Assembly (NCBI GenBank): GCA_019247335.1
Contig: JAFAPB010000038.1
Span: 1 to 15,969, forward strand
DNA: 15,969 nt
Direction of reading: 5' to 3'
From: Candidatus Kaiserbacteria bacterium
GTDB taxonomy: Bacteria; Patescibacteriota; Minisyncoccia; Phycocordibacterales; UBA2100
In this document: positions 1 to 6,556 of the stretch, piece after piece
Position numbering within the stretch: the first letter of the stretch is position 1
Layout: every line of letters begins with the position of its first letter
Program-made: the position numbers and the translations under genes
The notes under the pieces: model-generated
What the model saw: only the letters and a program-made list of their open reading frames with translations
What the model was told of the DNA's origin: nothing
Databases searched by the model: none

Positions 1-836
1 TCGTGACGCAATTTTTGACCGCGAGCGCGCACTCGGACCTCCTCTTTTTCTCCGACAAAGGCAAGGCATATCAGCTCAAGATGTATGACCTCCCGGAAGG
101 CAAGCGCGCGACCAAAGGCAAGTCGATCATGAACTATCTCTCGCTCGAGCAGGACGAGAAGATAACCTCGATTCTTGCGATGCCGAAAGAGAAAAAGGCG
201 GTCGCGGATCTTTCACTCCTGATGGCGACGAAAAACGGCACCGTGAAGCGCGTTGCCGCTGAAAATTTCCACGAGGTGCGCCGCTCGGGCTTGATCGCGA
301 TCACGCTCGACAAGGGCGATGCGCTCATTTCCGCGCAGTTCGTGCATGAGGGCGATGATGCGATGCTGGTGACCGCAAAGGGTCAATCGATCCGCTTCGC
401 CGCAAAGGATGTGCGGCAAATGGGTCGCCAGGCCGCGGGCGTCCGCGGGATGAAACTCGGATCGGGAGATTCGATCGTCGGCACGGGCGTCGTGCCGAAA
501 GGTGCGAAAGATGCCGAGCTCCTCGTCCTTTCATCGACCGGTTTCGGCAAAAAGACCTCGCTCTCGGAATATAAGACGCAGGGTCGCGGCGGCAGCGGCA
601 TCAAGACCATGTCGATCACTGCTAAGACCAAGCAGCTCGTCGGCGGCGCAGTTTTGACCGTAAAAGGCGGCGAACTGGTCGCCATGTCGAAGAAATCACA
701 GACCATCCGCACGGGGCTCGATGAGATCCCGACGCTCTCTCGAGCCACGCAGGGCGTCCGCGTGATGAAAATGCGCGATACAGATACAGTTGCCTCGTTT
801 GTCGTCTTTGAAGCAGGAGAAGAGGAAGGCGATTGA
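1..836 (+). CDS. gyrA: DNA gyrase subunit A, C-terminal part (5' truncated by window)
   Basis: GyrA with GyrB introduces negative supercoils; this part is the C-terminal beta-pinwheel that wraps DNA. The reading frame is open from the left edge (codons start at base 3), so the GTG at 3 is not the real start and the catalytic Tyr domain lies outside the window. About 277 residues are visible, with the repeated blade pattern: SDLLFFSDKGKAYQLKMYDLPE near residues 11-32, a second blade with LLMATKNGTVKR near 72-83, and a degenerate GyrA-box-like QGRGGSG at 193-199. The canonical box (Q-R/K-R-G-G-x-G) should lie just upstream of the window. The protein ends in a short acidic tail (GEEEGD), common in GyrA. 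ParC is the alternative, but the blade sequence and late box favour GyrA. Confidence 0.88.
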   Translation, partial: VTQFLTASAHSDLLFFSDKGKAYQLKMYDLPEGKRATKGKSIMNYLSLEQDEKITSILAMPKEKKAVADLSLLMATKNGTVKRVAAENFHEVRRSGLIAITLDKGDALISAQFVHEGDDAMLVTAKGQSIRFAAKDVRQMGRQAAGVRGMKLGSGDSIVGTGVVPKGAKDAELLVLSSTGFGKKTSLSEYKTQGRGGSGIKTMSITAKTKQLVGGAVLTVKGGELVAMSKKSQTIRTGLDEIPTLSRATQGVRVMKMRDTDTVASFVVFEAGEEEGD

Positions 837-894
837 CCACGATTGCGGAGTGTGACAGGGTAGCGGAAGTGTGGCCTGATAAAGGGGGTGCCAG

Positions 895-1590
895 ATGGCA
901 TCGAAGAAGCGAAAAACCAAGATTCGGAAGACCAAGCGATCCCGCTCGGTCAAAGCCAAGAAGAAGACCGTCCGGCGGATTCGCCGGAAGATCGCGCCGC
1001 TCCAGCCGCTCGATGCGCTCGTACGTGCAGCCGGCGTCGTCGCTCGGCTGAAGATCGCAGAGCAGATCGTGTATGAGAGCGATGTGCCGCGCGCCGACAT
1101 CGCGAAATATCTGCAGCACATGCCGATCGGCAAGACGCATCGAGCACGCGAGGCCGACCAGGGCCGAGCGCTCGTCTTGCTCGCACTTCTCGCGCGTACG
1201 CATCAGACGCTTTTTCTCGAAACGCTCATTTCGAAGCGGATGCGTGGCATTTTCGCCGAAAAGATCGAGGATGCGGGCCTCTTCGGCATCGCGCCCTTTT
1301 TCGAGAAGCACTGTGAGACGTTGCCGATCTCCGACAAACTGGCGATCGCGACGCAGATGCTGACGCTCGCATCGCAGAACGAGACGTGCGCCAAGGAGCT
1401 CGCTGTTGAAGCACGAGACCTTCTGCTCATGGCTGCGAAGCAATACACGCAAGGCGGATCGCTTGTGCGGGTGCTTTGCGTCGCCATCGACTCGTTCGTC
1501 GAGAACTATGCGAACGAGCCGGAGGGGAAGCGCTTGCTTTCCTTCAGGGATCTCGCACTCGTCGCGCAGATGATGCATGACGACGGCTGA
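895..1590 (+). CDS. Unrecognised protein with highly basic N-terminal tail
   Basis: 231 residues, family not recognised. Residues 1-33 are extremely rich in Lys/Arg (runs such as KKRKTKIRKTKR and KAKKKTVRRIRRK), resembling a disordered nucleic-acid-binding tail. From about residue 36 on, the protein looks all-helical (LDALVRAAGVVARLKIAEQIVYE, GRALVLLALLARTHQTLFLE, LAIATQMLTLAS), without catalytic motifs, signal peptide or membrane segment. The ATG at 895 is chosen because AAGGGGGTG (882-890) gives a Shine-Dalgarno-like site about 4 nt upstream. The gene lies 58 nt after gyrA and is followed by a strong terminator, so it may be co-transcribed with gyrA. Inference: a DNA- or RNA-associated protein, possibly nucleoid or ribosome related; no function is claimed. 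Confidence 0.75.
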   Translation: MASKKRKTKIRKTKRSRSVKAKKKTVRRIRRKIAPLQPLDALVRAAGVVARLKIAEQIVYESDVPRADIAKYLQHMPIGKTHRAREADQGRALVLLALLARTHQTLFLETLISKRMRGIFAEKIEDAGLFGIAPFFEKHCETLPISDKLAIATQMLTLASQNETCAKELAVEARDLLLMAAKQYTQGGSLVRVLCVAIDSFVENYANEPEGKRLLSFRDLALVAQMMHDDG

Positions 1591-1611
1591 TGGGCGATGG
1601 CCGTTTCCGAA

Positions 1612-1647
1612 GTCGCGGCGCGTCAAGCGCGCCGCGGCCTCTTTTTT
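1612..1647 (+). terminator. Intrinsic terminator after the 895-1590 gene
   Basis: GCGGCGCG (1615-1622) pairs with CGCGCCGC (1628-1635) around a TCAAG loop. The stem extends by three outer pairs (one G-T) to 1612/1638. The run CTTTTTT follows at 1641-1647. It begins 21 nt after the TGA at 1588-1590, which is classic Rho-independent geometry. Confidence 0.85.
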
Positions 1648-1708
1648 GTATTTGACTCGAAGCCGATAAATCGCAATAGTGGCGGCAGCAACCTTCGGAG
1701 GAATGGGA

Positions 1709-2149
1709 ATGAAACCTATCGATAAGCTGCTAGGCGTCTATTTGCAGCCGGCGACGATAACCGATGCGGGGTGGTATGACCACGCGCTGCCGCTCATGGA
1801 ATACATCGAAAAGACGCTGCGTCTCGGACCCGGGAAGATGGCGGATCTGCTGACGCGGCTCGCGAAGAAATTGCCGGAAACGACCCGGACGCGCGACGGC
1901 TTCATGTTGGTCATTCTCGCGCTCCTCCTCGCCGGTCCGCGCCGCGATAACCGTGCGCTCGTCGATTGGGCGCTGCGGAATCTACCCGAGATCCGCGGCA
2001 ATATTCGCCTGGGGCGCAAGCGCGACATTCTCTGGATCGCGATCCACTATAAATATCTCGGTGGCATGAAAACGAGCTACGCGTATCCGCCGAAGATCGG
2101 CGATATCGAGCTCGTCCCCGAGCTCGGCGAGATCGCGACCGCGCTCTGA
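1709..2149 (+). CDS. Unrecognised small helical protein
   Basis: 146 residues from the ATG at 1709, family not recognised. This start is chosen over the in-frame GTG at 1679 and ATG at 1703 because GGAGGA (1697-1702) lies exactly 6 nt upstream of 1709, whereas it touches 1703 directly. The sequence is mainly helical with amphipathic stretches (LPLMEYIEKTLRL, MADLLTRLAKKL, FMLVILALLLAG near 69-80, ALVDWALRNLPEI) and a more polar C-terminus with two Tyr-rich turns (IHYKYLGGMKTSYAYPP). The one hydrophobic stretch (about 12 residues) is short for a membrane helix. It stands between a terminator (1612-1647) and a hairpin/promoter region, so it looks monocistronic. Confidence 0.72.
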   Translation: MKPIDKLLGVYLQPATITDAGWYDHALPLMEYIEKTLRLGPGKMADLLTRLAKKLPETTRTRDGFMLVILALLLAGPRRDNRALVDWALRNLPEIRGNIRLGRKRDILWIAIHYKYLGGMKTSYAYPPKIGDIELVPELGEIATAL

Positions 2150-2179
2150 TGAGACGCGTTTCCCACAACGCACACGATC

Positions 2180-2199
2180 AGCTCCGCTTCGGCGGGGCT
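2180..2199 (+). terminator. UUCG-capped hairpin downstream of the 1709-2149 gene
   Basis: AGCTCCGC (2180-2187) and GCGGGGCT (2192-2199) form an 8-bp stem (one G-T pair) closed by a C(TTCG)G tetraloop, an unusually stable loop. There is no T-run behind it (GTCTACTATATAATT), so it is not a textbook intrinsic terminator. It may end or protect the 3' end of the preceding mRNA. It lies 8 nt upstream of the -10 box of the next gene. Confidence 0.4.
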
Positions 2200-2207
2200 G
2201 TCTACTA

Positions 2208-2213
2208 TATAAT
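2208..2213 (+). promoter_or_regulatory. -10 box, leaderless-type promoter of the methyltransferase operon
   Basis: A perfect TATAAT at 2208-2213 lies only 6 nt before the ATG at 2220. With initiation about 7 nt after the -10 box, the transcript would start at or next to the start codon, giving a leaderless mRNA. I see no good -35 hexamer; that region is occupied by the 2180-2199 hairpin. Confidence 0.55.
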
Positions 2214-2219
2214 TGTGTG

Positions 2220-2768
2220 ATGACGACCGCTCTCTCGGCCGGTTTTGCGCATCCGCCGCGCAATGTCGCCGCATTCGGCGTCGAGCCGGGTATGGCGATC
2301 GCTGATTTTGGCGCCGGGTCGGGCGCCTACGTGCTTGAGATCGCCGCGCTTCTCAAGAACGAGGGGCACATCTATGCCGTCGATGTGCAAAAAGATCTCC
2401 TCCGCCGCATCAAGAACGAAGCGAATGCGCGCGGATACAAGAATGTCGAGATTATCTGGGGCGATCTTGAGAAAGAAAAGGGCTCGCATATCGCGAGCGA
2501 TCATATCGATCTCGTGCTCATTTCGAACATTCTCTTCCAGGTCGATCCAAAAGAGCCGCTCTTGGTGGAGGCGATGCGCATTCTGAAGCCGGGAGGGAAG
2601 CTCGTTGTGATCGATTGGGCGGATTCATACGGCGGCATGGGCCCGACCAAAGCGCATGTCGTGAAAAAGGATGCGGCGCTCGCGCTCGCGCGCTCGGCCG
2701 GCTTTGCTGCCGTTCGAGAGTTCGACGCCGGCGTGCATCATTACGGACTGATCTTCGCAAAATCCTGA
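2220..2768 (+). CDS. Class I SAM-dependent methyltransferase (UbiE/Methyltransf_11 type)
   Basis: 182 residues from the ATG at 2220 (a GTG at 2217 is the alternative). Motif I is ADFGAGSGAY (28-37), the glycine-rich SAM-binding loop. The acidic residue ending strand 2 is D55 in YAVDVQ. GDL at 81-83 is the usual adenine-contacting position. The late strand motif RILKPGGKLVVIDW is typical of the UbiE-like group. The length is that of a minimal Rossmann methyltransferase without extra domains; the substrate cannot be read from sequence. The stop is 1 nt before the ATG of the solute-binding-like gene (2770), so it heads an operon running to 5114. A role in modifying an envelope component is possible but is inference from position. 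Confidence 0.85.
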   Translation: MTTALSAGFAHPPRNVAAFGVEPGMAIADFGAGSGAYVLEIAALLKNEGHIYAVDVQKDLLRRIKNEANARGYKNVEIIWGDLEKEKGSHIASDHIDLVLISNILFQVDPKEPLLVEAMRILKPGGKLVVIDWADSYGGMGPTKAHVVKKDAALALARSAGFAAVREFDAGVHHYGLIFAKS

Positions 2769-2769
2769 T

Positions 2770-4092
2770 ATGAAGCGCTCGTCACCGTTCCAGATCGTGC
2801 TTTTGTGCACCTTCGGTGCACTCGCGATCGCCGGCGTGCTCATTTTCTCTTTCTACATTTCAAAGGGCGGCACGAGTTCGATCGGTTCGGTGACCATTTG
2901 GGGGCCGTTCGATGAGATCACGGTCCAGGGCGCGCTGGGGCAGCTCATGGACTCGCATTCCGATCTGCAGAATGCGCACTACGTACGCAAGGATCCGGCC
3001 ACCTACATGAGCGATCTCACCAATGCGCTCGCTTCCGGCACGGGACCCGACCTCTTTTTCCTCACGCAGGACGAGGCGTATGCGCAGGCGCCGCGCATCC
3101 TCGCGATCGATAACACGACGCTGCCGGTCGCGCAGTTCGAGAGCACCTTTATCGACGGCGCAGCGCCGTTCACCGGCGCCGCCGGCACGTACGCGCTGCC
3201 GATCCTCGCCGATCCGCTCGTTATGTACTGGAACAAGGATATTTTGACCTCGAAAGGATACGCGCAGCCGCCGCAATATTGGGATGAGATGTTCGATTTC
3301 TCGCAGAAGGTCACGGTGAAGACCGAAGCGGGCGAGGTGCAGACCGCAGCGATCGACTTCGGTACGTATAACAATGTGGATCACGCAAAAGATATTTTGA
3401 GCATGCTCATCATGCAGGCGGGCGGCGCGGTGACGATCCGCGACGTGAACGGCCGACTCATCTCCGGTCTCATGGCCAAATCGGGCGGCGACGTGCAGCA
3501 GGCTGCGGTGCCGTCGGCGCTGCGCTTCTATACGGAATTCGCGGATCCGTCGAAAGATGACTACACCTGGAACCGCGCGTTTCCCGACGGACAGACCGCA
3601 TTCTCGCAAGGAAAACTCGCGCTCTACATCGGCCGGGTGAGCGAGGCCGATGCGATCCGCGCGGCGAACCCCAACCTTAATTTCGCCGTCGCGCCGGTGC
3701 CCCAAGTGCGCGCATCGGACCCGGCAAAAACGCCCGCGATCGACACCGGCACTATCTACGGCGTCGCGATTCCGCGCACCGCGAAGAACCCGAAGGGCGC
3801 GTATGTCATTCAGCTCCTCCTCGCCTCGGCCGATGTCTCGAAGACGCTCTCGACGGCGCTCGCGCTGCCGAGCGCGCGCCGCGATGTGCTCGACGCGGTG
3901 CGGAAAAAGCCGGGTGATCTGCAAATGTCGTCGTACGAGGCCATCATCATGCGCTCCTGGACCGATCCCGATCCCGATAAGACAGACGATATCTTCCGCG
4001 CTATGATTGAAGACACGACGAGCGGCGCGCTTCTTCTGAACGAGGCCATCGCTCGCGCGGAACAGCAGATAAACAATGTGATCGGCATATGA
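2770..4092 (+). CDS. Membrane-anchored extracellular solute-binding-like protein
   Basis: 440 residues. One membrane helix at about 9-30 (IVLLCTFGALAIAGVLIFSFYI) is followed by a large exported domain resembling family 1 ABC-transporter binding proteins: VTIWGPFDEITVQGALGQLM at 41-60, an early GTGPDLFFLTQDEAY lobe element, PILADPLVMYWNKDIL (a very typical binding-protein strand/helix), and a C-terminal region with GTIYGVAIPRTAKN and FRAMIEDTTSGALLLNEAI. There is no convincing lipobox (the only nearby Cys, in VLLCTF, has no small residue before it), so anchoring is by uncleaved helix rather than lipid. No permease or ATPase gene lies in the window. The ATG of the next gene overlaps its stop (ATGA, 4089-4092). 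The binding-protein fold is well supported; the ligand and any transport role are unknown, and an adhesin or assembly role with the neighbouring pilin-like proteins is equally possible. Confidence 0.8.
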   Translation: MKRSSPFQIVLLCTFGALAIAGVLIFSFYISKGGTSSIGSVTIWGPFDEITVQGALGQLMDSHSDLQNAHYVRKDPATYMSDLTNALASGTGPDLFFLTQDEAYAQAPRILAIDNTTLPVAQFESTFIDGAAPFTGAAGTYALPILADPLVMYWNKDILTSKGYAQPPQYWDEMFDFSQKVTVKTEAGEVQTAAIDFGTYNNVDHAKDILSMLIMQAGGAVTIRDVNGRLISGLMAKSGGDVQQAAVPSALRFYTEFADPSKDDYTWNRAFPDGQTAFSQGKLALYIGRVSEADAIRAANPNLNFAVAPVPQVRASDPAKTPAIDTGTIYGVAIPRTAKNPKGAYVIQLLLASADVSKTLSTALALPSARRDVLDAVRKKPGDLQMSSYEAIIMRSWTDPDPDKTDDIFRAMIEDTTSGALLLNEAIARAEQQINNVIGI

Positions 4093-4436
4093 AACGGATG
4101 ATTTCTCTCGCGAGTCTCTACCTATATCTCGGCCTTGTATCGATCGCGGAGGCCTCCTCCGGCTCGCTCGAAAGCCCGCTCAAGCCCGAGATCGCGTCGA
4201 TCCCGACCTTCATCTCGATGGCGCTGAAACTGCTCGTCATGGTCTCGCTCCCGATCATCAGTCTCTTTATCGTCTATTCCGGCTTTCTCTTTGTGCTCGC
4301 GAGAGGCAATGAGGCGCGTCTCACGGAGGCGAAGACGAATTTTCTCTACGTCATCCTCGGCTCGATCCTTATCTTGGGCGCGTGGGTCTTGGCGACCTTG
4401 ATCGGCGGGACCGCCGCACAGCTCACGAATACCTGA
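4089..4436 (+). CDS. Small membrane protein 1 of five (T4SS-pilin-like)
   Basis: 115 residues. A signal-like N-terminus (MKRMISLASLYLYLGLVSIAEA, possible cleavage before SSG) is followed by a short exported segment and two hydrophobic helices, about 45-70 (LKLLVMVSLPIISLFIVYSGFLFVL) and 86-106, joined by a charged loop ARGNEARLTEAKTN. This is the topology of VirB2/TrbC-type pilins: signal peptide, helix, short polar cytoplasmic loop, helix. The start overlaps the preceding stop by 4 nt, implying translational coupling. It is the most divergent member of the set in its second helix (LYVILGSILILGAWVLATLI). Confidence 0.7.
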   Translation: MKRMISLASLYLYLGLVSIAEASSGSLESPLKPEIASIPTFISMALKLLVMVSLPIISLFIVYSGFLFVLARGNEARLTEAKTNFLYVILGSILILGAWVLATLIGGTAAQLTNT

Positions 4437-4438
4437 GT

Positions 4439-4789
4439 ATGCGAGCGCTGCAGCGTCATATCGGAGCCTCTCGAGCGGCGCTCGCAGGCGCCATCGCCTT
4501 TCTTGTGCCTGCGATCGCATTCGCGGATACCCCGCGCACGTTTGCGGATCTGGTAAAAAATCTGCTGGTGCCGATCTTGAATGCGGTCGCCGGCTTTCTC
4601 GTCCTCGCGGCGGTCGCGGCATATCTTTGGGGCATACTCCGCAATGTCAATAAGGCAGGGGAGCAGCGTGCGAACATGAAATACGTCATCATGTGGGGCA
4701 TCCTTGCGCTCTTCGTGATGGTCTCGATCTGGGGTATTCTGCGTCTCGTCGAGACGACGCTCTTCGGCGATGCAGCGGTGATCGGCTGA
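4439..4789 (+). CDS. Small membrane protein 2 of five (T4SS-pilin-like)
   Basis: 116 residues from the ATG at 4439, which lies 2 nt after the previous stop and begins a clear signal peptide (positive MRALQRH, hydrophobic core, AFA|D cleavage near residue 29). An upstream in-frame start at 4382 would place 19 charged residues in front of the signal peptide and overlap the previous gene, so it is rejected. The mature protein has two helices (about 46-67 and 82-103) around the polar loop RNVNKAGEQRANMK. The second helix carries IMWGILALFVMVSIWGIL, nearly the same as in the 5204-5569 protein, so the two are clearly paralogues. VirB2/TrbC-like pilin topology; no cyclisation or pilus assembly can be shown from sequence. 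Confidence 0.75.
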   Translation: MRALQRHIGASRAALAGAIAFLVPAIAFADTPRTFADLVKNLLVPILNAVAGFLVLAAVAAYLWGILRNVNKAGEQRANMKYVIMWGILALFVMVSIWGILRLVETTLFGDAAVIG

Positions 4790-4790
4790 T

Positions 4791-5114
4791 ATGTTCACAT
4801 TTCCGCAATTCGTCGGCCTCTTCAATATCTTCGTCGGCATCATGCTCACCCTCTCCATGCTGATCCTCGGCGGCGGCATCATTATGTGGATCGTCCGTCT
4901 CGGGACATGGCCGAGCTATCGCGAGGAAGCGATCAGGCTCCTCGAATGGGCCGTCGGTATCCTCTTCACGCTCGTCATCCTCCTCCTTGTCGCGCAGGCG
5001 GTGCAGCAGCACACGGCGGGCGCCGTTTTCGTGCTCGGACTCATTATCATCGCCCTTATCGTGTATTTCGGATACCAGGCCTCGCAAGCGAGCAAGGAAG
5101 AAGAAGAGCACTAG
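4791..5114 (+). CDS. Small membrane protein 3 of five (three-helix, acidic C-terminus)
   Basis: 107 residues, starting 1 nt after the preceding stop. Three predicted helices: about 8-36 (GLFNIFVGIMLTLSMLILGGGIIMWIV), 53-71 (EWAVGILFTLVILLLVAQA) and 77-95 (GAVFVLGLIIIALIVYFGY). It has a polar loop RLGTWPSYREEAIRLLE and a short acidic tail ending KEEEEH. Unlike its neighbours it lacks a cleavable signal peptide and the MVSIWGI signature, so it is probably a partner membrane protein rather than a paralogous pilin. It is the last gene of the tightly packed block beginning at 2220. No family recognised. Confidence 0.7.
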   Translation: MFTFPQFVGLFNIFVGIMLTLSMLILGGGIIMWIVRLGTWPSYREEAIRLLEWAVGILFTLVILLLVAQAVQQHTAGAVFVLGLIIIALIVYFGYQASQASKEEEEH

Positions 5115-5142
5115 GATATCCACAGTAGCCCCCCGGGTTGTG

Positions 5143-5170
5143 TTGTATTTTGGCCCCCTGCCTATACGAT
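5143..5170 (+). promoter_or_regulatory. Possible promoter in the gap before small membrane protein 4
   Basis: TTGTAT (5143-5148) and TACGAT (5165-5170) are spaced 16 bp, each 4/6 to consensus. They lie in the only sizeable gap (5115-5203) of an otherwise 1-4 nt spaced cluster. The A/T-rich stretch after it (TACTAATCATAAATC) has no Shine-Dalgarno. Support is moderate at best. Confidence 0.35.
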
Positions 5171-5203
5171 TACGGTACTAATCATAAATCTTTTATTGTC
5201 TCT

Positions 5204-5569
5204 ATGCGTGCACGTCTTACCGGTATCTCAACGTTCGCCCTCGGAACACTGCTCCTTCCCGTCCTCGCGAACGCGCAGACGGCCTCGGGCATCTTCAACC
5301 TGATCAATACGGCGACGCGCATCTTGAACGCGCTTGTCTCGCTCTTCGTCCTCGCCGCGGTCGTCGTCTTCTTCTGGGGCCTTATCCAGTACCTCATGAA
5401 CGTCGGCGAAGAGAAGTCGAAGGGCCTCCAGACCATGATCTGGGGCATCATCGCGATCTTCGTGATGGTCTCGATCTGGGGCATCATCCGCATCCTTCAG
5501 CAGACGATCGGCGTCAACTCGAACACCGACCAGTCCTTCACGCCGCAGGGTATCGTTCCGCGATACTAG
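5204..5569 (+). CDS. Small membrane protein 4 of five (T4SS-pilin-like)
   Basis: 121 residues from the ATG at 5204. This start begins a proper signal peptide (MRARLTGISTFALGTLLLPVLANA, cleavage after ANA near residue 24). An in-frame GTG at 5138 would put 22 unrelated residues in front and is rejected. The mature part has two helices, about 39-63 and 78-98, around the polar loop NVGEEKSKGLQ. The second, IWGIIAIFVMVSIWGIIRIL, matches protein 2 (4439-4789) almost residue for residue. The C-terminus is a 20-residue polar Asn/Gln/Pro-rich tail. Probably a pilin-like subunit of the same surface or secretion structure, possibly expressed separately at a higher level because of the preceding gap and candidate promoter. 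Confidence 0.75.
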   Translation: MRARLTGISTFALGTLLLPVLANAQTASGIFNLINTATRILNALVSLFVLAAVVVFFWGLIQYLMNVGEEKSKGLQTMIWGIIAIFVMVSIWGIIRILQQTIGVNSNTDQSFTPQGIVPRY

Positions 5570-5592
5570 CGCGATGAGGCGTCGCCTCTCGT

Positions 5593-5919
5593 ATGGAAGC
5601 CGCTAGCGCACTGCTCGGCAAGATCGTCCAGTACGTCATCAACCCCGCCATTTTGCTCATCTTCGCGGCGGGGTTCGTGCTGTTCCTCTGGGGACTCGTC
5701 CTCTTTATCTGGAATCTGCAGAGCGGGGAAGCATCGAATCCGGGCAAACAGCACATGCTCTATGGCCTTATCGGCATGCTCATCATGGTCTCGGTCTACG
5801 GCATCGTGACATTGATCGACGACACCTTCGGATTCGGAGCGGTGAGCGGCAGCGGCGCATCGACCGATACGACGCGCCTCAACGACATTACGGCGCCGTG
5901 CATTTTCTCAGGTTGTTAG
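5593..5919 (+). CDS. Small membrane protein 5 of five (T4SS-pilin-like variant)
   Basis: 108 residues, 23 nt after the previous stop. There is no separate signal peptide: two helices at about 18-41 (NPAILLIFAAGFVLFLWGLVLFIW) and 55-75 (MLYGLIGMLIMVSVYGIVTLI) flank the loop NLQSGEASNPGKQH. The second contains the diverged signature YG...MVSVYGI. The remaining ~30 residues are a Gly/Ser/Thr-rich exported-looking tail with two cysteines near the end (C103 and C108, IFSGC terminus) that could form a disulfide. A small hairpin GAGGC-GTC-GCCTC (5576-5588) sits just before the start codon. The stop is 3 nt from the 3' end of the convergent tRNA-Leu. Confidence 0.72.
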   Translation: MEAASALLGKIVQYVINPAILLIFAAGFVLFLWGLVLFIWNLQSGEASNPGKQHMLYGLIGMLIMVSVYGIVTLIDDTFGFGAVSGSGASTDTTRLNDITAPCIFSGC

Positions 5920-5922
5920 GTG

Positions 5923-6005
5923 TGGGCAGGGAGAGACTCGAACTCTCAACCCCTTGCGGGACGTGGTCCTAAGCCACGCGCGTCTACCAATTTCGCCACC
6001 TGCCC
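5923..6005 (-). tRNA. tRNA-Leu (anticodon UAG)
   Basis: On the minus strand, acceptor GGGCAGG (from 6005) pairs with CCTGCCC (to 5924), discriminator A at 5923. Anticodon arm CGTGG-CTTAGGA-CCACG with anticodon UAG at 5971-5969, a long class II variable arm (TCCCGCAAGGGG), and T arm GAGAG-TTCGAGT-CTCTC. 83 nt; CCA is not encoded. It reads CUN leucine codons. It is tail-to-tail with the 5593-5919 gene, 3 nt apart. Confidence 0.95.
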
Positions 6006-6014
6006 AGTTCGCGT

Positions 6015-6042
6015 ATCGTAACAAAGATTTAAGCGCTGTTTA
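6015..6042 (-). promoter_or_regulatory. Probable promoter of tRNA-Leu(UAG)
   Basis: Reading the minus strand, TAAACA (6042-6037) and TACGAT (6020-6015) are separated by 16 bp, 9 nt before the tRNA 5' end. It is back-to-back with the consensus promoter at 6050-6078. Confidence 0.5.
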
Positions 6043-6049
6043 CCCGGAC

Positions 6050-6078
6050 TTGACAAGTCATATATTATAGAGTATAAT
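6050..6078 (+). promoter_or_regulatory. Perfect consensus sigma-70 promoter
   Basis: TTGACA (6050-6055) and TATAAT (6073-6078) are exact consensus hexamers with the optimal 17-bp spacer. Initiation is expected near 6084-6086, leaving a leader of about 15 nt. That leader contains a hairpin CCAGT-GCA-ACTGG (6083-6095) whose 3' arm holds part of the GGAG Shine-Dalgarno (6094-6097). Confidence 0.9.
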
Positions 6079-6099
6079 TAATCCAGTGCAACTGGAGCT

Positions 6100-6531
6100 A
6101 TGACGCCAATGACAAGTCCTCTCGCTGCCGACGCTAACGGCGCCGACAATAACGCTTCGCTCATCCGCATGCCGACTGACGACGAGTTCCGTCACGGACA
6201 CTTTGTTGTGGTCGGACTCTACAAGACGCTCGTGCTTGCGGTCGCCACACTGATTTTGTGGGACACGAGCACATCGATCACGGCTATGCCCATCGTCCGG
6301 TGGATCGCCGTCGCGATGACGATGCTGTTCGCCCACGAACTGATGAACGCGGGTTGGACTTTGATCCAACCGGAAATGAAAGGATTCGTCCGGTTCGCGC
6401 GTATCGTCGAAGGCACCCTGGTCGTCATCGGTCTCGGCTTGATCTACTTCGGAGCGACCGCTGCAGGCGTCGCATGTCAGGGAGCCGCATTCGCCGTGCT
6501 CCTGTCGACGTACTACAAATACGACGCGTAG
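6100..6531 (+). CDS. Unrecognised four-helix membrane protein, monocistronic
   Basis: 143 residues from ATG 6100; an in-frame ATG at 6109 (140 residues) is a real alternative, since GGAG (6094-6097) is 2 nt from the first and 11 nt from the second. The N-terminal ~34 residues are polar. Hydrophobic segments follow at about 35-54 (HFVVVGLYKTLVLAVATLIL), 64-86 (PIVRWIAVAMTMLFAHELMNAGW), 99-119 (ARIVEGTLVVIGLGLIYFGAT) and 122-138 (VACQGAAFAVLLSTYY). No catalytic motif or known family seen. It is isolated: it has its own perfect promoter and strong terminator and no operon partner, unlike its neighbours. That cassette-like organisation suggests high, independent expression or acquisition by transfer. 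Confidence 0.75.
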   Translation: MTPMTSPLAADANGADNNASLIRMPTDDEFRHGHFVVVGLYKTLVLAVATLILWDTSTSITAMPIVRWIAVAMTMLFAHELMNAGWTLIQPEMKGFVRFARIVEGTLVVIGLGLIYFGATAAGVACQGAAFAVLLSTYYKYDA

Positions 6532-6556
6532 CCGTCGACGCGGACGACAAGCATTC

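Noticed and set aside
622..1626. 334-codon open frame on the minus strand opposite gyrA and the 895-1590 gene
   Set aside because: It runs antisense across two well-supported genes, has an Arg-rich composition typical of GC-rich shadow frames, and shows no motifs.
2860..3924. 354-codon minus-strand open frame opposite the solute-binding-like gene
   Set aside because: Arg/His-rich shadow with no domain; the plus strand has a signal-anchor and family motifs.
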